34,981 nt of DNA from CAZDYP01 sp964509505 (GTDB lineage Bacteria > Chloroflexota > Anaerolineae > JACRMK01). The stretch spans positions 1-34,981 of the forward strand of contig CAZDYP010000032.1 of the NCBI GenBank assembly GCA_964509505.1, written 5' to 3'. Within the stretch, counting starts at the first letter, position 1, and each line of letters opens with the position of its first letter. The notes under the pieces were generated by a model. That model saw nothing but the letters and a program-made list of their open reading frames with translations. It did no database searches and was not told where the DNA came from. Positions 16,655-24,254 of the stretch are shown here, piece after piece. A program made the translations under genes and the position numbers.

Positions 16655-16687
16655 AACCCGAAGGGCGCTGGCGACTCTTCGGGTTTT
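16655..16687 (+). terminator. Rho-independent terminator
   Basis: Stem AACCCGAAG (16655-16663) / CTTCGGGTT (16677-16685) followed by TTTT. Lies 134 nt after the TPR gene; the stretch before it (16522-16654) holds no gene that I can support. Confidence 0.8.
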
Positions 16688-16702
16688 GCATTGCCACACC
16701 GC

Positions 16703-16731
16703 TTGACAACCTCCGCCACTCATGCTAAATT
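16703..16731 (+). promoter_or_regulatory. Sigma70-type promoter of the GntR-headed locus
   Basis: TTGACA (16703-16708), 17-nt spacer, extended -10 TGCTAAATT (-10 hexamer 16726-16731). Nearly consensus. Expected transcription start is about 16738. Confidence 0.85.
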
Positions 16732-16747
16732 CGCGCCAACTTGAAAT

Positions 16748-16763
16748 AGTGCAATAATGCACT
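16748..16763. promoter_or_regulatory. Candidate GntR operator
   Basis: Palindrome AGTGCA-ATAA-TGCACT located just after the expected transcription start and before the GntR start codon. Position suits autorepression. No second copy was found in front of the solute-binding protein gene. Confidence 0.5.
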
Positions 16764-16773
16764 GATTAGCTCT

Positions 16774-17502
16774 ATGAGTACTGGACGCTATGCTCCTCTC
16801 CACAAATGGTTAAGTTCAACCTTGCGCGATGACATTGCGCGCGGGACCTATCAACCCGGCGACCCACTGCCGACTGAGCATGAGCTGATGCGTCGCTACC
16901 GCTTGAGCAGCACGACCGTGCGCCGCGCCGTGCACGATCTGGCGCGCGAAGGCTGGCTGTATCGCAAAGCCGGCAAAGGCACCTTCGTCAAACGCACCAA
17001 ACTCGAGGAACGGTTGCTGCGTCTCACCTCCTTCGCCGAAGAGATGCAAAACCGCGCCATCATCCCCAGCTTCAAGTTGATTGACGCTAAAGTCGTCGCG
17101 CCGCCTGAACCTGCTGCGCGCGCGCTTCAATTGACAGCGCCACCACAGGCTTACCTCATCGAGCGAGTGCAGCTCGCCGCCGACGAACCGATTGCGCTCG
17201 CGCGCGGTTATTGGCGCATGGACATTGGCGAACAGCTCGCGCAACATGATTTGAACGCCATTGCGCTCTACGAAATCATCGAGCATCAATTGCATATTCC
17301 CTTGGTCGAAGCCGACGAATCGCTCAACGCCGCCGTCGCCGATACAACCATCGCGCGGCATTTGGGCATCGAGCGCCGCGCGCCATTGTTGGTACGCTGT
17401 CGGCTGACTTACACGACCGAGATGCAGCCCGTCGAATACACCACATCTTACTATCGCGCTGACCGCTACGAATACAAAGTGCGCTTGATGCGACACGGAT
17501 AA
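16774..17502 (+). CDS. GntR-family transcriptional regulator (HutC/UTRA type)
   Basis: 242 residues. N-terminal winged helix-turn-helix (residues about 8-75: LRDDIARGTYQPGDPLPTEH, RYRLSSTTVRRAVHDLAREG, GKGTFV) followed by a UTRA ligand-binding domain (about 95-238; RVQLAADEPIALARGYWRM, LYEIIEHQ, PLLVRCRLTY, VEYTTSYYRADRYEY). HutC-type regulators usually sense a sugar, amino acid or related effector and repress the adjacent uptake and catabolism genes. It is the first gene of a plus-strand series (importer, P450, isomerase, dehydrogenase, racemase), so it probably controls that locus in response to its substrate. Confidence 0.92.
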   Translation: MSTGRYAPLHKWLSSTLRDDIARGTYQPGDPLPTEHELMRRYRLSSTTVRRAVHDLAREGWLYRKAGKGTFVKRTKLEERLLRLTSFAEEMQNRAIIPSFKLIDAKVVAPPEPAARALQLTAPPQAYLIERVQLAADEPIALARGYWRMDIGEQLAQHDLNAIALYEIIEHQLHIPLVEADESLNAAVADTTIARHLGIERRAPLLVRCRLTYTTEMQPVEYTTSYYRADRYEYKVRLMRHG

Positions 17503-17520
17503 GGAGGTGATGGAAGTTCG

Positions 17521-17632
17521 GATTTTAGATGGCGGATAGTGAATTTAGTTCGATATTGGATATTAGATATTGGGGCATTGGACATTGGGCGTCGAAGGTC
17601 CAATTGCTAATATCCAATATCCAATAATCCAA
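17521..17632. repeat. Heptamer repeat cluster with 15-bp perfect inverted repeat
   Basis: Period-7 units such as TATTGGA, TATTAGA, TATTGGG and, on the other side, CTAATAT, CCAATAT. GATATTGGATATTAG (17552-17566) is exactly complementary to CTAATATCCAATATC (17607-17621). It fills the leader between the regulator and the solute-binding protein, so its hairpin would be transcribed. Confidence 0.92.
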
Positions 17633-17648
17633 ACCTCAAGGAGAGAAA

Positions 17649-19055
17649 ATGGACGAATCCAAGAAGATTTCGCGCCGACAGTTCATCGCGTTGGGTGGGC
17701 AAGCGACCATTGCGGCGCTGCTGGCGGCTTGTTCAGCCCCGGCAACGCAACAACCTGCCCCGCCTGCGGGCGCGACCGCGGCGCCTGCTTCGCAACAGCA
17801 GCCGCCCACCAAAGCGCCCATCAACATCGAGTTCTTGGCATGGGGCGATGCGACCGATGAGCCCGCGTGGAAGAAGCTGGTCGAAAATTACATTGCAAAA
17901 AATCCCGGCTCAAAAATCAACGTCACCGCTGTAGCCGACCCCAACAACAACTTCTACACGAAATTGCAAACGATGATTGCGGGCGGCACGCCGCCGCACC
18001 TTTCGTCGTTTCAGGGATGGGAATGGCAGACGTATGCGGACAAGAATTTGCTGCAACCGATTGACGATTGGATCGCGCGTGACAAATTCACCGCGCCGTT
18101 CTCCGCTAACGTCAACAGCGTCGAGCTCAGCACCAAGCGCAAGGGCAAGACATACATGATTCCGATGCAACTGGCGACGATGGTGATGTTCTATGCCAAG
18201 AAGATTTTTGACGAAGCCGGTGTAGCATATCCCAAGGACGATTGGACGTTCGACCAATTCATCGAAACCGCGAAGAAGCTGACAAAGACGAGCGGTGCAG
18301 ACAAGCGTTTCGGCTATCAGGCGAACGGCGGTTGGTTCCGCGACATCGGTTGGATTGCAGGCACGGGCAAGCGCGAGTTCGACAACATCGTTGACCCGAA
18401 GAAATCGCAATTCAACACACCCGAAATCGTGAAGCTCGTGCAGGTGGTCGCCTCTGACGTGTACAACACGCTGAAGATTGCGCCGACGGCTGCCGATCAA
18501 CAGGGTGGCGCGAACACTATCAACACAGGCAACTGCGCGTTGAAGTACGAGGGGCCGTGGTTCTTGCCGCAACTCAACACGCCGAAGCTGCGCGAAGAGA
18601 AGAAGCAGGTTGACTTCGACGTGGTCGCGATGCCGAAGGTGGGCGCTGGGCCCTTGCCCAATCGCGGTTGGGGCGAAGGCATTGCCATCCCGAAGAGCGA
18701 CAAAGCCGAGCAAGCATGGAGCTTCGTCATGTATGCAGCAGGCGAAGAAGGCGTGAAAATTTACTCCGATATCACAGGACGTATGCCCAATACCTTCGAC
18801 CTGATCGAGAAACATTGGTTGCCGAAGCTGCCCGACACCTACGGCGTGAAGAACGGCAAGGTATTTCTCGATGCGCTCAAGAAGTCACAGGTGGATGTGA
18901 TTGGCGGCGTGCCGCGCAGCAAGATCTGGGCGGAGACTGTGAAGCCCACCGGTTGGGACCCGATGATCGCAGGCAAACTGAAAGCAGACGAAGCCTTAAA
19001 GCAAGTAGATGAGAAGTTGCAGAAGGTGTTGGACGATTATTGGAAGACGCAATGA
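17649..19055 (+). CDS. Extracellular solute-binding lipoprotein, sugar ABC transporter (family 1)
   Basis: 468 residues. N-terminus has a Tat-like twin arginine (SRRQFIAL, Arg9-Arg10) and a lipobox ending at Cys28 (ALLAAC), then a Pro/Ala/Gln-rich linker, so the mature protein is a membrane-anchored lipoprotein outside the cell. Type-1 binding-protein signatures: AGGTPPHLSSFQGWEWQTYA, LQPIDDW, YMIPMQLATMVMFYAKKIFD, GWGEGIAIPKSDKAEQAWSF. The family binds mono- or oligosaccharides and related polyols. AAGGAGAG lies 3 nt before ATG. Next are two permeases; the ATPase is absent and presumably shared. A strong hairpin begins at its stop codon. Confidence 0.95.
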   Translation: MDESKKISRRQFIALGGQATIAALLAACSAPATQQPAPPAGATAAPASQQQPPTKAPINIEFLAWGDATDEPAWKKLVENYIAKNPGSKINVTAVADPNNNFYTKLQTMIAGGTPPHLSSFQGWEWQTYADKNLLQPIDDWIARDKFTAPFSANVNSVELSTKRKGKTYMIPMQLATMVMFYAKKIFDEAGVAYPKDDWTFDQFIETAKKLTKTSGADKRFGYQANGGWFRDIGWIAGTGKREFDNIVDPKKSQFNTPEIVKLVQVVASDVYNTLKIAPTAADQQGGANTINTGNCALKYEGPWFLPQLNTPKLREEKKQVDFDVVAMPKVGAGPLPNRGWGEGIAIPKSDKAEQAWSFVMYAAGEEGVKIYSDITGRMPNTFDLIEKHWLPKLPDTYGVKNGKVFLDALKKSQVDVIGGVPRSKIWAETVKPTGWDPMIAGKLKADEALKQVDEKLQKVLDDYWKTQ

Positions 19056-19127
19056 TGAAGGGGTGACAAGGGGAAGGGGTGAACGGGTGACCACAGGTTC
19101 ACCCTTTCACCCTTCCACCCCTTCATC
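19054..19127 (+). promoter_or_regulatory. Long intergenic hairpin after the binding-protein gene
   Basis: GATGAAGGGGTG (19054-19065) pairs perfectly with CACCCCTTCATC (19116-19127), with more pairing inside (GAAGGGGTGAAC / GTTCACCCTTTC). It begins at the stop codon of the binding protein. Such hairpins often protect the upstream message and lower expression of the permeases, which fits the usual excess of binding protein. The sequence is also built of repeated GGGTGA(A/C)-type units and belongs to the repeat landscape of the window. Confidence 0.7.
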
Positions 19128-19143
19128 GCTTTTAGGATCCTAC

Positions 19144-20055
19144 ATGACCACCATGCTCATCACACCCAAGCGCCGCATCTCCCCGCAAACGCTACGCGAG
19201 TGGCTTGAGGGGTATCTGTTCGCTGCGCCATTCCTCATTGGCTTCACCGTCTTCGTTGCGGGGCCGATGCTCTATTCGATTTATCTCGTTTTCCAGCGCT
19301 GGGACTTGTTGACGCCGCCGCGCTTCATCGGCTTCGACAACATCATCAAAGCATTGACCGATGAGCTCGCCTTGCAGAGCCTCTACAACAGTGCGTTCTA
19401 TACCGTCTTCGCTGTGCCTGTGCAACTCGTCATCTCGTTCACGCTCGCGCTTGCGCTCACCCAGAACATCCAATTCCGCAGCCTTTATCGCGCCGGTTTC
19501 TATTTGCCCATCATCGTGCCGGTGGTCGCCAGCGCCGTCGTGTGGCAGCGCGTCTTCCATTACGAATTCGGCATCGTCAACGAAGTGTTGGGCTGGGTCG
19601 GCATTCCGCCGCAAAAATGGCTCACTGAACCCGACCTCGCCAAACCCGCGTTTATCTTCATGTCGTTCTGGGCAATTGGGCGTCAGATGGTCATCTTCAT
19701 CGCGGGCTTGGGCAATGTGCCAACGCAGTTGCTCGAAGCAGCGAGCATTGACGGCGCGGGCAAACTGCGTCAGATGTTCAGCATCGTCGTGCCGCTCATG
19801 ACGCCGCTCATTTTCTACAACATGGTCATCGCCATCATCAATTCGTTCCAGACGTTCATCCCCGCGCAAATCATGACCGACGGCGGTCCCGAAAACGCGA
19901 CGCTCTTCGTCGTGCTGAACATCTATCGTCAAGGCTTCCAATTTTTCAACATGGGTTTCGCTGCTGCGCTGGCTTGGGAACTCTTCATCATCATCGTCGG
20001 CTTCACCATCGCGCAGTTCACGATCGCGCGCCGGTGGGTGTACTACGAAAGTTAG
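19144..20055 (+). CDS. Sugar ABC transporter permease (MalF/UgpA type)
   Basis: 303 residues from ATG 19144 (MTTMLITPKRR), chosen because residues upstream in the frame come from the hairpin region. Six hydrophobic segments, from LFAAPFLIGFTVFVAGPMLY to LFIIIVGFTIAQF, and the cytoplasmic coupling EAA motif EAASIDGAGKLRQMFSIVVP that docks to the ATPase. Pairs with the next gene to form the membrane channel. Confidence 0.93.
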   Translation: MTTMLITPKRRISPQTLREWLEGYLFAAPFLIGFTVFVAGPMLYSIYLVFQRWDLLTPPRFIGFDNIIKALTDELALQSLYNSAFYTVFAVPVQLVISFTLALALTQNIQFRSLYRAGFYLPIIVPVVASAVVWQRVFHYEFGIVNEVLGWVGIPPQKWLTEPDLAKPAFIFMSFWAIGRQMVIFIAGLGNVPTQLLEAASIDGAGKLRQMFSIVVPLMTPLIFYNMVIAIINSFQTFIPAQIMTDGGPENATLFVVLNIYRQGFQFFNMGFAAALAWELFIIIVGFTIAQFTIARRWVYYES

Positions 20056-20059
20056 AGCT

Positions 20060-20926
20060 ATGACTACCTCCTCCCGCTTCTGGCTCATCACCCTGCAAAT
20101 CCTCATGACCCTCATCCTCATCTCATTTTTGCTGCCGACGTTGTGGATGGTGTCGTCGTCGCTGAAGGTTTCGACGGAAATCTTCAAGCATCCCATCGTG
20201 TGGATTCCGCAAAACCCGCAGTGGAAAAACTATCTCGACGTGTTCGAGCGAGCGCCGATGGACAAATACGCGCTGAACACGCTCACTGTCACCGTGTTGG
20301 CGATGACAGGCACGCTCGTCTCGTCGGTGCTGGTCGCCTATTCGTTCTCACGCATCAACTGGCCTGGGCGCGACCTCTGCTTTGGCTTGCTCTTGGCGAC
20401 GATGATGCTGCCGGAAATCGTCACGCTCATTCCACGCTTCATCCTCTTCAAAAATTTGGGCTGGACGAAACCCGACTACCTATTTGACGTTCTGCCATTG
20501 AACTTCTTGCCGCTCACGGTCCCGTATTGGTTCGCCGGTACGCCGCTCTACGTCTTTCTCATGCGCCAATTCTTCAAAGGCATTCCTATGGAACTTGAAG
20601 AAGCCGCGCGCATGGACGGCGCGAATCGTTTGCAAATCCTCGCGCAGATCATCTTGCCTCTCGCCAAACCTGTGCTTGCTACTGTCGCCGTGTTCTCGTT
20701 CCTGCAACATTACAACGATTTCCTCGAACCCCTCATCTACTTGAGCGGCAAAGACAAATGGACGCTGGCGGTAGGCTTGCGCGCGTTAAACGATACCTTT
20801 GGCGGCAATTGGGAAATCGTGTTCGCCGCCGCGACCCTGATGCTCTTGCCAATGCTCGTCTTGTTCATAATCGCGCAGCGCTACTTCGTGGCAGGTATTG
20901 CAACGACGGGCTTTGGCGGTAGGTAA
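20060..20926 (+). CDS. Sugar ABC transporter permease (MalG/UgpE type)
   Basis: 288 residues, starting 4 nt after the previous stop, so translation is probably coupled. Hydrophobic segments start at LITLQILMTLILISFLLPTL; the coupling EAA motif is EEAARMDGANRLQILAQIIL, followed by the conserved PLAKPVLATVAVFSFLQHYNDF. The usual C-terminus (FIIAQRYFVAGIATTGFGGR) of the CUT1 sugar permeases is present. No ATP-binding subunit follows; CUT1 systems often share one encoded elsewhere. Confidence 0.94.
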   Translation: MTTSSRFWLITLQILMTLILISFLLPTLWMVSSSLKVSTEIFKHPIVWIPQNPQWKNYLDVFERAPMDKYALNTLTVTVLAMTGTLVSSVLVAYSFSRINWPGRDLCFGLLLATMMLPEIVTLIPRFILFKNLGWTKPDYLFDVLPLNFLPLTVPYWFAGTPLYVFLMRQFFKGIPMELEEAARMDGANRLQILAQIILPLAKPVLATVAVFSFLQHYNDFLEPLIYLSGKDKWTLAVGLRALNDTFGGNWEIVFAAATLMLLPMLVLFIIAQRYFVAGIATTGFGGR

Positions 20927-20928
20927 AA

Positions 20929-20970
20929 GCTATTGGCTATTTGGATATCCAATAGCCAATACCCAATATC
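20929..20970. repeat. ATTGGCTAT inverted repeat
   Basis: ATTGGCTAT (20932-20940) and ATAGCCAAT (20952-20960) around TTGGATATCCA, followed by ACCCAATATC. Lies in the space between permease and P450. Confidence 0.8.
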
Positions 20971-20975
20971 TCCAC

Positions 20976-22256
20976 ATGCCCCTCGCCTCTTCATTCGATT
21001 CATTACTCTTCACTCCCGAATTTTTCGCCGATCCTTATCCGCTCTTTCAGCGCTTGCGCGCAGAAGCGCCTGTGTGGTGGAGCGAAAAACTTGGCGGTTG
21101 GGTCTTGACGCGCTACGACGATGTGGTGAACGCGTTGCGCGATGTGAAATCGTTTTCGAGCGCAGGGCGCGTCACGCATTTGTTACGGCAACTGCCCGCC
21201 GAAGTGCGTCGCCAAGTCGCGCAGCTCGAGCGTCATTACGAAGTGGGACTCGCGCACTCCGACCCGCCCTCGCACACGCGCATCCGCTCGCTTCTCACCA
21301 AAGTCTTCACGCCGCGCATGGTCGAGACGATACGTCCACGCATCCAAGCCGTGACCAATGAATTGTTAGACAAAGCGTTGGGTAAGGGCGAGCCTTGCGC
21401 TCACCCCAATACCATAGACGCGATGAGCGCGCTCGCCTATCCACTGCCCGCGACCATCATCGCCGCAATGATTGGCGCGCCCGCGCAAGACCACGAGCAA
21501 TTCAAAGCGTGGGCGGCCGCCATCAATGGTTTATACGAGAAAGGCGGACGCATCTCGGCGGAGCGCGTGTTGCGCGCGCAACATAAACTGAGCGAGATGC
21601 GCGCGTACCTCGCAGACTTGATCGCACAACGTCGCGCGCACTTAGCGGATGACCTCCTGAGTGGCTTAGTAGGCGCAGAGCGTGAAGGCGCGAAACTCAA
21701 CGAAGCGGAGCTAGTGTCAACGGCGGTAACGCTCTTCGTCGCAGGACACGAGACGACGACGCATCTGATTGGCAATGGTCTCGTCGCGTTGCTGCGTCAT
21801 CCTGACCAATGGCAAAAACTCAAAGACCATCCTGAGTTGATGCCCCAAGCCATCGAGGAGATGTTGCGTTACGATACATCTGTACCACGCAGTTGGCGCA
21901 TCGCCACCGCGGATATAGAGCTGGGTGGACAGACGATTTGCAAGGGGCAACTCGTATTGCCATTGCTCGCCGCTGCGAACCGCGACCCCGCGCAATTTCC
22001 CGATCCAGATCGTTTTGAGATCGAACGACAACCCAACAAGCATCTTGGCTTCGGGCATGGCATTCACTTCTGTCTCGGCGCGCCGCTCGCACGCCTCGAA
22101 GCGCCCATCGCCATCGGCACATTGTTGCGACGCGCGCCTAACTTGCGCCTCGCCGTTGATGCGACTAAACTTGCGTGGCGACACGACATCGCATTGCGTG
22201 GGCTGGAGGCATTGCCATTGGAGATTGGGGATTTAGATCCAATATCCAATATCTAA
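20976..22256 (+). CDS. Cytochrome P450
   Basis: 426 residues from ATG 20976, where homology begins (LFTPEFFADPYPLFQRLRAE). Soluble bacterial P450: I-helix LFVAGHETTTHLIG with the acid-alcohol pair replaced by Glu-Thr, K-helix EEMLRY (ExxR), and haem loop GFGHGIHFCLGAPLAR with ligand Cys366. Substrate pocket residues do not reveal the substrate. It needs a ferredoxin and a reductase, neither of which is adjacent. It lies between an ABC importer and a sugar isomerase-like gene, with an alpha-methylacyl-CoA racemase further down. The last residues (DPISNI) and the TAA stop are encoded by a period-7 ATCCAAT repeat. Confidence 0.95.
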   Translation: MPLASSFDSLLFTPEFFADPYPLFQRLRAEAPVWWSEKLGGWVLTRYDDVVNALRDVKSFSSAGRVTHLLRQLPAEVRRQVAQLERHYEVGLAHSDPPSHTRIRSLLTKVFTPRMVETIRPRIQAVTNELLDKALGKGEPCAHPNTIDAMSALAYPLPATIIAAMIGAPAQDHEQFKAWAAAINGLYEKGGRISAERVLRAQHKLSEMRAYLADLIAQRRAHLADDLLSGLVGAEREGAKLNEAELVSTAVTLFVAGHETTTHLIGNGLVALLRHPDQWQKLKDHPELMPQAIEEMLRYDTSVPRSWRIATADIELGGQTICKGQLVLPLLAAANRDPAQFPDPDRFEIERQPNKHLGFGHGIHFCLGAPLARLEAPIAIGTLLRRAPNLRLAVDATKLAWRHDIALRGLEALPLEIGDLDPISNI

Positions 22257-22264
22257 TATCCAAT
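22237..22264. repeat. ATCCAAT heptamer tandem repeat
   Basis: Units ATCCAAT, ATCCAAT, ATCTAAT, ATCCAAT in perfect register. The P450 stop codon (22254-22256) is inside the third unit. Confidence 0.97.
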
Positions 22265-22289
22265 ACCTCAAGCGCCTCAAGGAGTTATT

Positions 22290-23054
22290 ATGTTTCGCAT
22301 CGGTATTCAAACCAACGTCTGGAGCGATGAACGCCATCGAGACTTGCCGAATGTCCTCGCAGAAATTCAGGGGGCAGGCTACGAAGGCTTCGAGATTGGC
22401 GCGCATCGTATTGATTTGTCGCGCCCCGATGTGCTGTTCGGCTGGGCAACGCACTATCGCCAAAGCATCGTCTCACTGCACGTACATGGCGAGCTGCACA
22501 ACCCGCAATGGTTCACGGCGGAGGCGCGCGCGTACCTTGAGCGCGTCGCCGTCGTCGCCTCCGAAGTGGTCGCGCCACATCTCACTATCAGTGGCAAACC
22601 GAAAGACCGCAAGAGCGACGATGAGCTGCGCGTCGCCGCCGAGACGCTGAACCACATCGGCGCCATCGCGCAGCACCAAGGCGTGCGTCTCTGCTATCAT
22701 AATCACTACTGGGAAATTGCGGACAACGCGCGCGAGCTGCGTCATTTCGTCGCGCACACCGACCCAGCGCTCGTCTCGTTTGCGTTGGACGTGGCTTGGG
22801 TGCACCGCGGCGGCGCGCAGGTGGGCGCGCTCGTCAAAGAGCTGTTGCCACGCATCGCCTATTTCCATGTCAAAGATTATCGTGGCGACCAATTCACCGA
22901 ACTTGGCAAAGGCGTTGTGCCATTCAACGAACTCTTCGACGCGTTGCGCGACAAAGCGTGTTGGCTGATCGTCGAGCGCGACGAAGCGCTGCCCCATGCG
23001 TTCGAGAGCGCGCGCGAATGCCGCGAGTATTTGCGACAGACATTCAACATTTGA
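22290..23054 (+). CDS. Sugar phosphate isomerase/epimerase (xylose isomerase-like TIM barrel)
   Basis: 254 residues of the AP endonuclease 2/IolE-like fold. Seen: AGYEGFEIGAHRI (first metal Glu region), LTISGKP, CYHNHYWEI, LVSFALDVAWVHRGG (metal Asp/His), IAYFHVKDYRG and WLIVERDE (last metal Glu). Members isomerise, epimerise or dehydrate sugars and inositol derivatives with a divalent metal. AAGGAGTTATT precedes ATG 22290. Placed before a Gfo/Idh/MocA dehydrogenase, a common pairing in sugar and polyol catabolism. Confidence 0.9.
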   Translation: MFRIGIQTNVWSDERHRDLPNVLAEIQGAGYEGFEIGAHRIDLSRPDVLFGWATHYRQSIVSLHVHGELHNPQWFTAEARAYLERVAVVASEVVAPHLTISGKPKDRKSDDELRVAAETLNHIGAIAQHQGVRLCYHNHYWEIADNARELRHFVAHTDPALVSFALDVAWVHRGGAQVGALVKELLPRIAYFHVKDYRGDQFTELGKGVVPFNELFDALRDKACWLIVERDEALPHAFESARECREYLRQTFNI

Positions 23055-23055
23055 C

Positions 23056-23124
23056 ACACAAAGGACGCCAAGAAAATTTTGGTATGGCTGTGTGTCTTGG
23101 CGCTTGCTTGGCGTCTTGGTGTTG
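23056..23124. repeat. CACAAAGGACGCCAAG / CTTGGCGTCTTGGTG inverted repeat
   Basis: ACACAAAGGACGCCAAG (from 23056) is nearly complementary to CTTGGCGTCTTGGTGTT (to 23123). Occupies the whole space between two genes. Confidence 0.8.
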
Positions 23125-23143
23125 AAAAGTTGGGAGTTGTTTG

Positions 23144-24157
23144 ATGAATGACAAATTGGGCGTGTGCGTCGTCGGCTGTGGCGACATGGGCACGAAGCAC
23201 GCGCATCGCTGGAACCAGCTGCCCGAGGCGCGCGTCGTCGCCGTTGTGGACATCATCCCTGAACGCGCGCAACAACTCGCACAGAGCTGCGGTTTAGCGC
23301 AATGGCGCACAGACTATCGCGTGGCTGTCGCTTTGCCTGACGTGGATGTGGTGTCGGTTTGCGTTCCCACGTATTTGCATCCCGCCGTGACGATGGCGGC
23401 GGCGACCCATGGCAAACATGTCTTGTGCGAGAAACCCATCGCGCTCACGTTGGAAGACGCCGATGCGATGATTGCCACTGCGCGACAACACCGCGTCAAA
23501 CTCGGCGTCGGCTTCATGCGCAGCCATTCGCCCATCCTGGCCGCCTTGCGCGCATGGCGTATCGCCAATCAACGCCCTGTGTTGTATCACGCCGAAGACA
23601 TCCGCGAGCTGCGCCCCAAACGCGCGATGCACGATACGAATGCGAACGGCGGTCCCATCATTGATATGGCAGTGCATCTGTTCAACGTGTGGTCAACTAT
23701 GTTTGATTCGCAACCCATATCAGTATCCGCGCAGGCATTGCGACTCGCGCAAGGGCGCCCCGAAATCGCGCACATTCAAGAGGTGGCGTATGATACGGCG
23801 ACAATCAACGTGCGTTATGCGTCGGGCGATGTGGGGCATTTTCACGTGACGTGGGGCACGCCACCGCAGGTCACGCCAGCGCCGGCGCCCGACGCGATCT
23901 ACGGCTCAACGGGTTTGCTGCATGTTGTGTGGGAAATGCAACATCAAGAGGCGCGTCTTATGCGCGAGGGTGGACAATGGGAAACCATCGCCGCGTGTGA
24001 CGAGGACATGTATCAACGCGAGATTGCCGCCTTCGCCGACAGCGTCCTCAACGACACACCATTTCCAGCCAACGGCGAAGCGGGCAAGGCGGCGTTGCGC
24101 GTGTCTGTGGCAGCGCTCGCAGCAATCCACACACAACAGGTGGTGAGGTTGGAGTGA
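23144..24157 (+). CDS. Gfo/Idh/MocA-family oxidoreductase
   Basis: 337 residues from ATG 23144 (the TTG just before it is less likely; GGGAG lies upstream). NAD(P)-binding Rossmann motif VCVVGCGDMGTKHAHRW at the N-terminus, DVVSVCVPTYLHP and the conserved HVLCEKPIAL with the catalytic-type Lys. C-terminal substrate domain includes GGPIIDMAVHLFNVWS (Asp/His of the active site). Typical reaction: NAD-dependent oxidation of a sugar or inositol. Its partner is the preceding isomerase-like protein. Confidence 0.93.
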   Translation: MNDKLGVCVVGCGDMGTKHAHRWNQLPEARVVAVVDIIPERAQQLAQSCGLAQWRTDYRVAVALPDVDVVSVCVPTYLHPAVTMAAATHGKHVLCEKPIALTLEDADAMIATARQHRVKLGVGFMRSHSPILAALRAWRIANQRPVLYHAEDIRELRPKRAMHDTNANGGPIIDMAVHLFNVWSTMFDSQPISVSAQALRLAQGRPEIAHIQEVAYDTATINVRYASGDVGHFHVTWGTPPQVTPAPAPDAIYGSTGLLHVVWEMQHQEARLMREGGQWETIAACDEDMYQREIAAFADSVLNDTPFPANGEAGKAALRVSVAALAAIHTQQVVRLE

Positions 24158-24160
24158 AGC

Positions 24161-24237
24161 AGGATGCACGATGCACGATGCAGGATACCTGCCACTTGCT
24201 ACTTGCTACTTGCTACTTGCTACTCATTACTCGCTAT
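24161..24237. repeat. Eleven-unit heptamer array (GATGCAC and TTGCTAC types)
   Basis: Perfect period 7: AGGATGC, ACGATGC, ACGATGC, AGGATAC, CTGCCAC, four TTGCTAC, TCATTAC, TCGCTAT. Fills the space between the oxidoreductase and the racemase; only CAGGAGC (ribosome site, 24241-24247) follows. Confidence 0.97.
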
Positions 24238-24254
24238 TCACAGGAGCTTGACTT

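Noticed and set aside
17910..20196. Long antisense frames opposite the ABC transporter genes (17910-18815, 19192-20196)
   Set aside because: They are shadows of strongly coding plus-strand genes with recognised domains; compositions are rich in Arg/His/Asp without any motif.
23730..23765. Repeat insertion in the Gfo/Idh gene (ALRLAQGRP)
   Set aside because: The wording resembles a dispersed repeat, but a similar sequence is plausible in the family and no tandem or dyad structure is visible.
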